From Pseudoflavonifractor gallinarum (lineage in GTDB: Bacteria > Bacillota > Clostridia > Oscillospirales > Oscillospiraceae), in assembly GCF_014982855.1 (NCBI RefSeq), contig NZ_JADCKF010000003.1, forward strand, positions 124,001-188,000: 64,000 nucleotides of DNA, written 5' to 3'. Below the pieces are notes generated by a model. It was not told where the DNA came from. It did not search any database and was given only the letters and a program-made list of their open reading frames with translations. Each line of letters opens with the position of its first letter. Position 1 is the first letter of the stretch. The position numbers and the translations under genes were made by a program. Of the stretch, positions 56,947 through 64,000 are shown one piece after another.

Positions 56947-57017
56947 AAACACCCAAGAGATAAAAACTAATGGGGAAGGGACTGTCGCCTGACCCAGAAG
57001 AGAGGAAGAGATCATCC

Positions 57018-58436
57018 ATGTATAATCCCAAGTCCAGAAAAGCAGAAGAATTCATCGACCATCAGGAGATTTTGGACAGCCTCGCCTATGCCGACGCCCA
57101 TAAGAGAGACGCGGCCGTGATCGACGCCATCCTGGAAAAGGCCCGGCTGCGCAAGGGCCTGACCCACCGGGAGGCCTCCGTCCTGCTGGCCTGTGAGCTG
57201 GAGGACAAAAATCAGGAGATTTTTGCCCTGGCCCGGCAGATCAAGAAGGATTTCTACGGCGACCGGATCGTCATGTTCGCGCCCCTGTACCTGTCCAACT
57301 ACTGCGTCAACGGCTGCCTCTACTGCCCCTATCACGCCAAGAACAAGCACATCCCCCGCAAAAAGCTGACCCAGGAGGAGATCCGGGCGGAGGTCATCGC
57401 TCTCCAGGACATGGGCCACAAGCGCCTGGCTCTGGAGGCAGGGGAGGACCCGGTCCACAATCCGCTGGAGTATATTCTGGAGTCCATTCACACCATCTAC
57501 TCCATCCAGCACAAGAACGGCGCCATCCGCCGGGTCAACGTCAACATTGCCGCCACCTCGGTGGAGGACTACCGGAAGCTGAAAGAGGCGGGCATCGGCA
57601 CCTACATTCTCTTCCAGGAGACCTACCACAAGGAGAGCTATGAAAAGCTGCACCCCACCGGCCCTAAGAGCAACTACGCCTATCATACCGAGGCCCATGA
57701 CCGGGCCATGGAGGGCGGCATCGACGATGTGGGTCTGGGCGTGCTCTTCGGTCTGGAGCTCTACCGCTATGAATTTGCCGGGCTGCTGATGCACGCGGAG
57801 CATCTGGAGGCCGTCTTCGGGGTGGGTCCCCACACCATCAGCGTGCCCCGGGTCTGCCCGGCCGACGACATCGACCCCGGTGATTTTGATAACGGCATCT
57901 CGGACGATATTTTCGCCAAGATCGTGGCCTGCATCCGGGTGGCGGTGCCCTACACCGGCATGATCATCTCCACCCGGGAGAGTCAGGCCGTCCGGGAGCG
58001 CGTCCTTGGCCTGGGTGTCTCCCAGATCTCCGGCGGTTCCCGCACCAGCGTGGGCGGCTATGCGGAGGCGGAGCCCGAAGAGGAGAGTTCCGCTCAGTTC
58101 GACGTGTCGGACCACCGCTCCCTGGATGAGATCGTCCGCTGGCTCATGGAGCTGGGCTATGTCCCGTCCTTCTGCACCGCCTGCTACCGGGAGGGGCGGA
58201 CCGGAGACCGCTTCATGTCCCTGTGCAAGGCGGGACAGATCCAGAACTGCTGTCTTCCCAACGCCCTGATGACCCTCAAGGAGTATCTGGAGGACTACGC
58301 CGCCCCCGCCACCCGCGCAGCGGGCGAGCAGGTCATCGCAAAGCAGCTGGAGTACATCACGAATCCCAAGGTGAAAGAGATCGTCACCGAGCACCTGGCC
58401 CAGATCGCCCAGGGACAGCGGGACTTCCGGTTCTAA
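57018..58436 (+). CDS. hydG: [FeFe]-hydrogenase maturase HydG
   Basis: A 472-residue radical SAM tyrosine lyase that makes CO and cyanide ligands for the H-cluster. The radical-SAM motif is CVNGCLYCPYH, and the C-terminal auxiliary-cluster region is CTACYREGRTGDRFMSLCKA plus IQNCC. GLGVLFGLELYRYEFAGLL is typical. ATG 57018 follows a rather weak GAGGAAGAG site. Full length. ThiH is the closest relative, but the context and C-terminal cluster favour HydG. Confidence 0.95.
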   Translation: MYNPKSRKAEEFIDHQEILDSLAYADAHKRDAAVIDAILEKARLRKGLTHREASVLLACELEDKNQEIFALARQIKKDFYGDRIVMFAPLYLSNYCVNGCLYCPYHAKNKHIPRKKLTQEEIRAEVIALQDMGHKRLALEAGEDPVHNPLEYILESIHTIYSIQHKNGAIRRVNVNIAATSVEDYRKLKEAGIGTYILFQETYHKESYEKLHPTGPKSNYAYHTEAHDRAMEGGIDDVGLGVLFGLELYRYEFAGLLMHAEHLEAVFGVGPHTISVPRVCPADDIDPGDFDNGISDDIFAKIVACIRVAVPYTGMIISTRESQAVRERVLGLGVSQISGGSRTSVGGYAEAEPEEESSAQFDVSDHRSLDEIVRWLMELGYVPSFCTACYREGRTGDRFMSLCKAGQIQNCCLPNALMTLKEYLEDYAAPATRAAGEQVIAKQLEYITNPKVKEIVTEHLAQIAQGQRDFRF

Positions 58437-58454
58437 GACGGGGAGAGGACACAT

Positions 58455-59654
58455 ATGAGCTTGAACGACACCCCTTCCGGCGAGCGCCTGCGCATCGCCT
58501 TCCTGGGCCGGCGGAACGTGGGAAAATCCAGTCTGGTCAACGCCTTCACCGGACAGGACCTGTCCATCGTGTCGGATACCAAGGGCACCACCACCGATCC
58601 CGTGTACAAGGCCATGGAGCTCTTGCCGCTGGGTCCGGTCCAGATCATCGACACCCCCGGCTTTGACGACGAGGGGGAGTTGGGCGCCCTGCGTGTCCGC
58701 CGGACCAAACAGGTCCTCAACAAGGCCGATCTCGCCATCCTGGTGGCCGACGCCACCCAGCCCCTGGGCCCCCAGGAGCAGGAGTGGCTCGCCCTGATCC
58801 GGGAGCGGCAGATCCCCTTCCTCCTGGTCTGGAACAAGGCCGATCTGCTCCCCGCCGTCCCGCCCCCGGAAGAGCATGCGATCTGGACCAGCGCGCAGAC
58901 CGGCCTGCACATCCATGAGCTCCGGGAGGCCGCCGCAAAGGCGGCAGTGCAGGAGCAGCCGAAGCGTCACCTGGTGGCCGATCTTCTGGAGACGGGGGAC
59001 ACCGTGGTCCTGGTGGTCCCCCTGGATGGGTCGGCCCCCAAGGGGCGGCTCATCCTGCCCCAGCAGCAGACCATCCGGGACTGCCTGGAGGCGGGTGCCT
59101 GTGTCATGGTGTGCCGGGATACCGAATTGCCCCTCCTGCTGGACAAGCTGGGCCAGCCCCCCAAGCTGGTCATCACGGACAGCCAGGTCTTTGCCTCGGT
59201 GTCCAAGATGGTCCCGCCCTCGGTGTGGCTGACCTCCTTCTCCATCCTGATGGCCCGCTATAAGGGGGACCTGGCCCTCACCACCCAGGGCGCCCAGGCC
59301 GTATCCCAGCTGCGGGACGGGGACAAGGTCCTGATCGCGGAGGGCTGCACCCATCACCGGCAGTGCGAGGACATCGGCACGGTCAAGCTGCCCCGCTGGG
59401 TCCGCAAGTTTACCGGGGTAGAGCCCGCCTTCACCTTCTGTTCCGGCCGGGATTTCCCGGAGGATCTGAGCGAGTACAAGCTGGTCATCCACTGCGGCGG
59501 CTGCACGCTGGGGGAGAAGGAGATGAAGTTCCGCCAGCGCACGGCGGCCGACCAGGGGGTCCCCATCACCAACTACGGCATTCTGATCGCCTATCTCAAC
59601 GGGATCCTGCCCCGCACGCTGGAGCCCTTTGCTGCGTCGGGCGCTCCGCTGTGA
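58455..59654 (+). CDS. hydF: [FeFe]-hydrogenase maturase GTPase HydF
   Basis: A 399-residue scaffold GTPase that delivers the di-iron subcluster. G1 is GRRNVGKSSLV (residues 17-27), G3 DTPGFDDEGEL, G4 NKADLLP; the C-terminal domain has TEGCTHHRQCED-type HxxC, here GCTHHRQC, and VIHCGGC (CGGC), the 4Fe-4S ligands. It completes the E-G-F set; the structural hydrogenase gene is not in the window. Confidence 0.95.
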   Translation: MSLNDTPSGERLRIAFLGRRNVGKSSLVNAFTGQDLSIVSDTKGTTTDPVYKAMELLPLGPVQIIDTPGFDDEGELGALRVRRTKQVLNKADLAILVADATQPLGPQEQEWLALIRERQIPFLLVWNKADLLPAVPPPEEHAIWTSAQTGLHIHELREAAAKAAVQEQPKRHLVADLLETGDTVVLVVPLDGSAPKGRLILPQQQTIRDCLEAGACVMVCRDTELPLLLDKLGQPPKLVITDSQVFASVSKMVPPSVWLTSFSILMARYKGDLALTTQGAQAVSQLRDGDKVLIAEGCTHHRQCEDIGTVKLPRWVRKFTGVEPAFTFCSGRDFPEDLSEYKLVIHCGGCTLGEKEMKFRQRTAADQGVPITNYGILIAYLNGILPRTLEPFAASGAPL

Positions 59655-59681
59655 CCGTCGCGCCGGGAGAAAAGGAATGAC

Positions 59682-59710
59682 TTGTGAGGATTTTCATTTT
59701 ATGCTATACT
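59682..59710 (+). promoter_or_regulatory. Promoter of purB
   Basis: TTGTGA (59682-59687), 17 bases, TATACT (59705-59710). Confidence 0.6.
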
Positions 59711-59786
59711 TTTTAAGATAAGGTCGTTGGAGTAGGGCGGAATGCGCCCGCCCGCTCCGAAACTGACGCACAAAGGGGTTTCTGAA

Positions 59787-61223
59787 ATGAGTAAGCAGGT
59801 ATATGAGAGTCCGCTCTCCTCGCGCTACGCCAGCGATGAGATGCAATATATTTTTTCTCCCGACAAAAAGTTCACCACCTGGCGGCGGCTCTGGATCGCC
59901 CTGGCCCGGGCCGAGATGGAGCTGGGCCTTCCGGTCACCCAGGACCAGATCGATGAGATGGAGGCCCACCTCCACGAGATCGACTACGATCTGGCCGCCG
60001 AGAAGGAGCGTCAGCTCCGCCACGATGTGATGGCTCACATCCACGCCTTCGGCGCCATCTGCCCCAAGGCCATGCCCATCATCCACCTGGGCGCCACCAG
60101 CTGCTATGTGGGTGACAACACCGACGTGATCCTGATGCGGGAGGGTCTGGAGCTGGTACGGGACAAGCTGGTCCAGGTCCTGGCCCATCTGGCCAAGTTC
60201 GCGGACGAGTACAAGGCGCTGCCCACCCTGGGCTTTACCCATTTCCAGCCCGCGCAGCTGGTCACCGTAGGCAAGCGTGCCACCCTCTGGATGAACGAGC
60301 TTCTGATGGATCTGGAGGAGGTCGAGTACCGGATCTCCAGCCTGCGCCTGCTGGGCTGCAAGGGCACCACCGGCACCCAGGCCAGCTTCCTGGAGCTCTT
60401 TGAGGGCGACCATGAGAAGTGCAAGGAGCTGGACCGCCGGATCGCCCGGGAGATGGGCTTTGACGCCGTCACCCCGGTCTCCGGCCAGACCTACTCCCGC
60501 AAAGTGGACGCGGCCGTCCTGGCCACCCTGTCCGGCATCGCCCAGTCCGCCAGCAAGTTCGCCACCGATCTGCGCCTGCTCTGCCACCTCAAGGAGGTGG
60601 AGGAGCCCTTTGAGAAGAACCAGATCGGCTCTTCCGCCATGCCCTACAAGCGCAATCCCATGCGGTGCGAGCGCATCTGCTCTCTGGCCCGCTATGTGAT
60701 CGCCGACGCCGCCAATCCCGCGGTCACCGCCGCCACCCAGTGGTTTGAGCGCACCCTGGACGACTCCGCCAACAAGCGCATCTCCGTGCCCGAGGCCTTC
60801 CTGGCTGTGGACGCCATCCTGAACATTTACAGCAATGTGGCCTCCAACCTGGTTGTGCATGAGAAGGTCATTGAGAAGCACGTGCTGGAGGAGCTGCCCT
60901 TCATGGCCAGCGAAAACATCATGATGGACGCCGTCAAGCGGGGCGGAAACCGCCAGGAGCTCCACGAGCGCATCCGCGTCCACTCCCTGGAGGCCGGCCG
61001 AAACGTCAAGGATCTGGGCCTGAGCAACAACCTGATCGATCTCATCGCGGCCGACCCCATGTTCGGCATGAGCCGGGAGGAGCTGACCGCCCATCTGGAG
61101 CCCAGCCGCTACATCGGCCGGTGCCCCGAGCAGGTGACCGACTTCCTGAACGAGTATGTCAATCCCGTTCTAGAGGCCCACGCCGCCGCTTTGAGCCAGA
61201 AGGAAACCGAGCTTAAGGTATAA
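59787..61223 (+). CDS. purB: Adenylosuccinate lyase
   Basis: A 478-residue fumarase/aspartase superfamily enzyme acting twice in purine synthesis. Signature SSAMPYKRNPMRCER carries the flexible loop with catalytic Ser; HLGATSCYVGDNTD and THFQPAQ... (FTHFQPAQLVTVGKR) are the first two conserved regions. It has its own promoter. A GC-rich hairpin in the leader (59730-59757) is unremarkable. Confidence 0.95.
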   Translation: MSKQVYESPLSSRYASDEMQYIFSPDKKFTTWRRLWIALARAEMELGLPVTQDQIDEMEAHLHEIDYDLAAEKERQLRHDVMAHIHAFGAICPKAMPIIHLGATSCYVGDNTDVILMREGLELVRDKLVQVLAHLAKFADEYKALPTLGFTHFQPAQLVTVGKRATLWMNELLMDLEEVEYRISSLRLLGCKGTTGTQASFLELFEGDHEKCKELDRRIAREMGFDAVTPVSGQTYSRKVDAAVLATLSGIAQSASKFATDLRLLCHLKEVEEPFEKNQIGSSAMPYKRNPMRCERICSLARYVIADAANPAVTAATQWFERTLDDSANKRISVPEAFLAVDAILNIYSNVASNLVVHEKVIEKHVLEELPFMASENIMMDAVKRGGNRQELHERIRVHSLEAGRNVKDLGLSNNLIDLIAADPMFGMSREELTAHLEPSRYIGRCPEQVTDFLNEYVNPVLEAHAAALSQKETELKV

Positions 61224-61234
61224 CATAGCAGACG

Positions 61235-61276
61235 AATGCAGTCCGTATTATTTTGCGGACTGCATTCTTTCTTTTC
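61235..61276 (+). terminator. Terminator after purB
   Basis: GAATGCAGTCCG and CGGACTGCATTC, 12-bp stem, T-rich tail. Confidence 0.9.
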
Positions 61277-61346
61277 TGTTTTCTGTTTTATATTTACATT
61301 AATTTTCTTATGAAGTCTTTTGAGACTTGTTTTTCTTGAAATTACA

Positions 61347-61375
61347 TTGTAGAAAGGCAATAAGTGTGCTATAAT
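61347..61375 (+). promoter_or_regulatory. Promoter of pfkA
   Basis: TTGTAG (61347-61352), 17 bases, TATAAT (61370-61375), in an AT-rich spacer. Confidence 0.65.
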
Positions 61376-61420
61376 AGCAATATCACGATGCAAATGCTCG
61401 GTAAGAAGGAGGCTCTTTCC

Positions 61421-62428
61421 ATGGAAAGAAAGCAAGTACGCCGGATCGGCGTATTTACCAGCGGCGGTGATGCACCCGGAATGAACGCGGCGATCCGTTC
61501 GGTGGCCCGTACGGCGCTGCATATGGGGATCGAATGTATCGGTATCCGGCGCGGATATCATGGTCTCATCAACTGCGATGTGCTCCCCTTGGATTTTGAA
61601 AGCGTCAGCGGGATCTCCCGGCAGGGCGGCACCATGCTCTACTCCGCGCGGAGCAAGGAGTTTATGGTCCCGGAGGGGAGAGAGAAAGCCGTGGGCACCT
61701 GTAAGCTCCTGGGGATCGACGGCCTGGTGGGAATCGGCGGAGACGGAACCTTCCGCGGCCTTCTGGAGCTGTCCAAGCTGGGGGTCTCGGTGGTCGGCAT
61801 CCCCGGAACCATCGATAACGACATCGCCTGCTCCTCCTACACCATCGGGTTTGATACCGCCTGCAATACCGCGCTGGACTCCATTGACAAGCTGCGGGAC
61901 ACCATGCAGTCCCACGAGCGCTGCTCGGTGGTGGAGGTCATGGGACGGCACGCCGGACATCTGGCCCTCTATGTGGGCGTCGCCTGCGGCGCGACGGCCG
62001 TTGTGGTCCCCGAGCAGGACATTGACTACGAGCACGATCTGATGGAGCCCATCCGCCGGGCCCGTCTGAGCGGACGCACGCATTTCATGGTCATTGTGGC
62101 GGAAGGCGTGGAGGGCGGCGCCTACGGCGTCGCGGAGAAGATCCGGGAGGCCACCGCGCTGGATACCCGCGTCACCATTCTGGGCCACGTGCAGCGGGGC
62201 GGACGTCCGTCCTCCCGGGACCGGGTGACTGCCACCTACATGGGTTACGAGGCGGTCAAGCTCCTGGCAGCAGGGGAGAGCAACCGGGTCATCTGCCTCC
62301 AGGACGATCAGTATGTGGATTTTGACATTGCGGATGCGCTTTCCATGAAAAAGAGCCTGGATCAGCAGACTTACAGCGTGATGCGGGCACTGACCGGCAT
62401 GGAGCAGGTCCGCCTCAAGGATCAATAA
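61421..62428 (+). CDS. pfkA: ATP-dependent 6-phosphofructokinase
   Basis: A 335-residue PFK. GVFTSGGDAPGMNA and GIGGDGTFRG define the nucleotide site; the Gly in GGDGT and the Gly in GIPGTIDNDI mark ATP use rather than pyrophosphate. Catalytic TIDND and the EVMGRHAGHLAL motif are intact. It faces the PPi-type enzyme 3' to 3'. GTAAGAAGGAGG precedes ATG 61421. Confidence 0.95.
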   Translation: MERKQVRRIGVFTSGGDAPGMNAAIRSVARTALHMGIECIGIRRGYHGLINCDVLPLDFESVSGISRQGGTMLYSARSKEFMVPEGREKAVGTCKLLGIDGLVGIGGDGTFRGLLELSKLGVSVVGIPGTIDNDIACSSYTIGFDTACNTALDSIDKLRDTMQSHERCSVVEVMGRHAGHLALYVGVACGATAVVVPEQDIDYEHDLMEPIRRARLSGRTHFMVIVAEGVEGGAYGVAEKIREATALDTRVTILGHVQRGGRPSSRDRVTATYMGYEAVKLLAAGESNRVICLQDDQYVDFDIADALSMKKSLDQQTYSVMRALTGMEQVRLKDQ

Positions 62429-62437
62429 GCAACCAGA

Positions 62438-62470
62438 AAGCGCCCGATCGGATTACCGGTCGGGCGCTTC
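62438..62470 (+). terminator. Terminator after pfkA
   Basis: AAGCGCCCGATCGG pairs with CCGGTCGGGCGCTT, followed by a short pyrimidine-rich tail. Confidence 0.75.
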
Positions 62471-62490
62471 TATCTTTCGCTCGAAATGGA

Positions 62491-62530
62491 CAAAAAAACA
62501 CAGGGACGGGAGAGAACCCGTCCCTGTGTT
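62491..62530 (-). terminator. Terminator after the PPi-PFK gene
   Basis: On the minus strand AACACAGGGACGGG pairs with CCCGTCCCTGTGTT, followed by T6. Confidence 0.85.
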
Positions 62531-62555
62531 TTCATTTTAATGGCGAAAGCGCCGA

Positions 62556-63797
62556 TTACATGGAGGTGGTGAGGACCTTCTTCAGCTTGGCGAAGCGGGG
62601 GAGAGAGTTCTCCTTGGGGCCGTTGGCCTCGCCCTGGATCAGGGGCAGGACATAGTCGATGAAGGGCTGCTCGATCCCGTTGCCGGCGGCATTGATCCAC
62701 TCGCGGGGCACCTTCTTCTCGAAGTTGGCCACGATGTCCAGGGGCTCCAGCACGGTCTCGCAGTGATAGCCGCCCTCACGGCTGCACTTGAAGGCCACCA
62801 TCTTGTCGGTGACGCCGGAGACAGCGGCCTCCACAGCGGCCTTACCGGCGGCAAAGGCCTCCTCGATGTCGGTCTTGGAAGCCACATGGGAGCCGCAGCG
62901 CTGGAGCAGGGAGAGCTCGATGCCGCGCACCTTGGCGCCGGTCTTGGACTTGACCACCTCGGCCAGCATGGCAGCCAGGCCGCCCAGCTGGGCATGGCCG
63001 AAGCCGTCGGTGGCAGAGGTCTTGGCCTCGGACACGAAGGAGCCATCGGCATAGTGGATGCCCTCGGACACGGCGATCATGCACTTGCCGGTCTTGTTGT
63101 AGATGGCCTGCACGTCGGCGATGAAGCGGTCCATGTCAAAGTCGACCTCGGGCAGGTAGATGAGGTCGGGGCCGTAGCCGGCCCAGGTGGCCAGGGCGGC
63201 GGAGCCGGCCAGCCAGCCAGCGTGGCGGCCCATGATCTCCACGATGGTGATCATGCCGGTGTCATAGACGTGGGCATCGCGATGCACTTCCATGCAGGAG
63301 GTGGCGATGAACTTGGCCGCGGAGGCAAAGCCGGGGCAGTGGTCGGTGCCGTTCAGGTCGTTGTCGATGGTCTTGGGCACGCCGATGATGCGGCACTCAT
63401 AGCCGGACTTCTGCATGTACTTGGAGATCTTGTTGCAGGTGTCCATGGAGTCGTTGCCGCCGTTATAGAAAAAGTAGCGAACGTCGTATTTTTTGAAGAT
63501 CTCCAGGATACGCTTATAATCAGTATCGTCCTTGTCGGGGTCGGCCAGCTTGTAGCGGCAGGAGCCCAGCTCAGAAGAGGGGGTATATTTCAACAAATCC
63601 AGCTCGGCGGCATCCTCCTGACCCATGTCATAGAGGCGGTCCTCCAGCACACCCTTGATGCCGTGGGCAGCTCCCAGCACCCGAGTGATGTTCCCATTGT
63701 CCAGTGCAGTGCGAATTACGCCCAGCGCACTGGCGTTAATCACCGCAGTAGGACCACCGGATTGGCCAATAATGCACGCGCCCTTGAGTTCGTTCAT
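62556..63797 (-). CDS. pfp: Pyrophosphate-dependent phosphofructokinase-type enzyme
   Basis: A 413-residue PFK of the PPi-linked group. YNGGNDSMDT has Asp where ATP enzymes have Gly in GGDGT, and GVPKTIDNDL has Lys where they have Gly; these two changes are the accepted marks of PPi use. EIMGRHAGWLAG is the substrate motif. The start is ATG 63797 behind GGGAGGATTAAG. It would allow reversible, ATP-sparing glycolysis. Confidence 0.9.
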   Translation of the reverse strand: MNELKGACIIGQSGGPTAVINASALGVIRTALDNGNITRVLGAAHGIKGVLEDRLYDMGQEDAAELDLLKYTPSSELGSCRYKLADPDKDDTDYKRILEIFKKYDVRYFFYNGGNDSMDTCNKISKYMQKSGYECRIIGVPKTIDNDLNGTDHCPGFASAAKFIATSCMEVHRDAHVYDTGMITIVEIMGRHAGWLAGSAALATWAGYGPDLIYLPEVDFDMDRFIADVQAIYNKTGKCMIAVSEGIHYADGSFVSEAKTSATDGFGHAQLGGLAAMLAEVVKSKTGAKVRGIELSLLQRCGSHVASKTDIEEAFAAGKAAVEAAVSGVTDKMVAFKCSREGGYHCETVLEPLDIVANFEKKVPREWINAAGNGIEQPFIDYVLPLIQGEANGPKENSLPRFAKLKKVLTTSM

Positions 63798-63862
63798 AGC
63801 TTAATCCTCCCGTTAAGTGTTTTTTGCGTTGTTTTTGTGCAGTTTTTTCCTTTCTTAACTGA

Positions 63863-63898
63863 GAAATTTAGATATTTATGTACTCAAATCTAAATTTC
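63863..63898. repeat. Inverted repeat in the pfp-fba divergent region
   Basis: GAAATTTAGAT and ATCTAAATTTC, 11 bp perfect, 14-base loop. It overlaps the predicted start of the pfp transcript, as an operator or 5' hairpin would. Confidence 0.65.
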
Positions 63899-63903
63899 GC
63901 ATT

Positions 63904-63932
63904 ATTATATCATGCCCTCTTGTAATTATCAA
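63904..63932 (-). promoter_or_regulatory. Promoter of pfp
   Basis: On the minus strand TTGATA (63932-63927), 17 bases, TATAAT (63909-63904). Confidence 0.75.
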
Positions 63933-63948
63933 TGTCTAATGATAAAAT
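63920..63948 (+). promoter_or_regulatory. Promoter of fba
   Basis: TTGTAA (63920-63925), 17 bases, TAAAAT (63943-63948), overlapping the pfp promoter on the other strand. Confidence 0.55.
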
Positions 63949-63980
63949 CTACTTGTAATTTAAAAAAGGAGATGAGCCTT

Positions 63981-64000
63981 ATGCCTCTCGTTACCACTAC
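63981..64000 (+). CDS. fba: Class II fructose-bisphosphate aldolase, first codons
   Basis: Only MPLVTT is visible after AAAAAGGAGATGAGCC. MPLVTT is the usual start of clostridial class II FBP aldolases, and the neighbours are both phosphofructokinases. The gene is cut by the window end, so the call rests on six residues plus context. Confidence 0.6.

Noticed and set aside
57012-59492. 826-codon open frame on the minus strand
   Set aside because: Antisense to hydG and hydF, which have complete catalytic motifs; composition is that of a shadow frame.

Overview
The window is a chromosomal segment of a GC-rich, spore-forming clostridium. The gene content points to the Oscillospiraceae (Flavonifractor/Lawsonibacter-like): a SCIFF ranthipeptide with its radical-SAM maturase, [FeFe]-hydrogenase maturases HydE/G/F, spore genes (YunB, CotJ, SpoIIM-like, SigH-like sigma factor) and frequent GTG/TTG starts behind strong Shine-Dalgarno sites. 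The genus is inferred from gene content, not from a marker gene.

Left host arm (1-24430): 3' end of tgt, yajC, a small membrane protein, scfA/scfB, a SpoIIM-like protein, a XerD-like recombinase, ruvC-ruvA-(P-loop kinase)-ruvB, glmM, a SigH-like sigma factor, two small zinc or Cys proteins, trmK-nif3, yebC, RNase P RNA on the minus strand, murD, three tandem M42 peptidases, a PLP lyase-family protein, yunB, ligA and the start of the cotJ spore-coat operon, in which CotJA and CotJB are one fused ORF.

Central element (24431-54360): a 29.9-kb prophage sits inside cotJC. The first 32 codons of cotJC end in GGTGGACCA at 24431-24439. The same nine bases recur at 54352-54360, in the same reading frame, followed by the rest of cotJC. 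Exact recombination between the two copies removes 29,921 bp and restores a 198-codon cotJC. The phage encodes a large serine recombinase 20 bp from the left junction. Its operon has a promoter resembling the mother-cell sigma-E consensus. This is the layout of sporulation intervening elements such as skin in sigK or SPbeta in spsM. The phage otherwise looks complete: lysogeny region with a Cro/CI-type switch and an SOS-box promoter, an accessory region (PcfK/PcfJ-like pair, HUH Rep), cos/terminase, HK97-type head, siphovirus tail with a -1 frameshift, amidase endolysin and holin.

Right host arm (54361-64000): 3' part of cotJC, a YhcH-family protein, a hydrogenase-maturation operon (TM1266-type regulator, hydE, hydG, hydF) behind a structured leader with a terminator, purB, ATP-type pfkA, a convergent PPi-type phosphofructokinase, and the first codons of a class II fructose-bisphosphate aldolase.

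The main result is the predicted developmentally excised prophage in cotJC, which also carries SOS-type control. Function names rest on motif and context recognition by eye; no database search was run.
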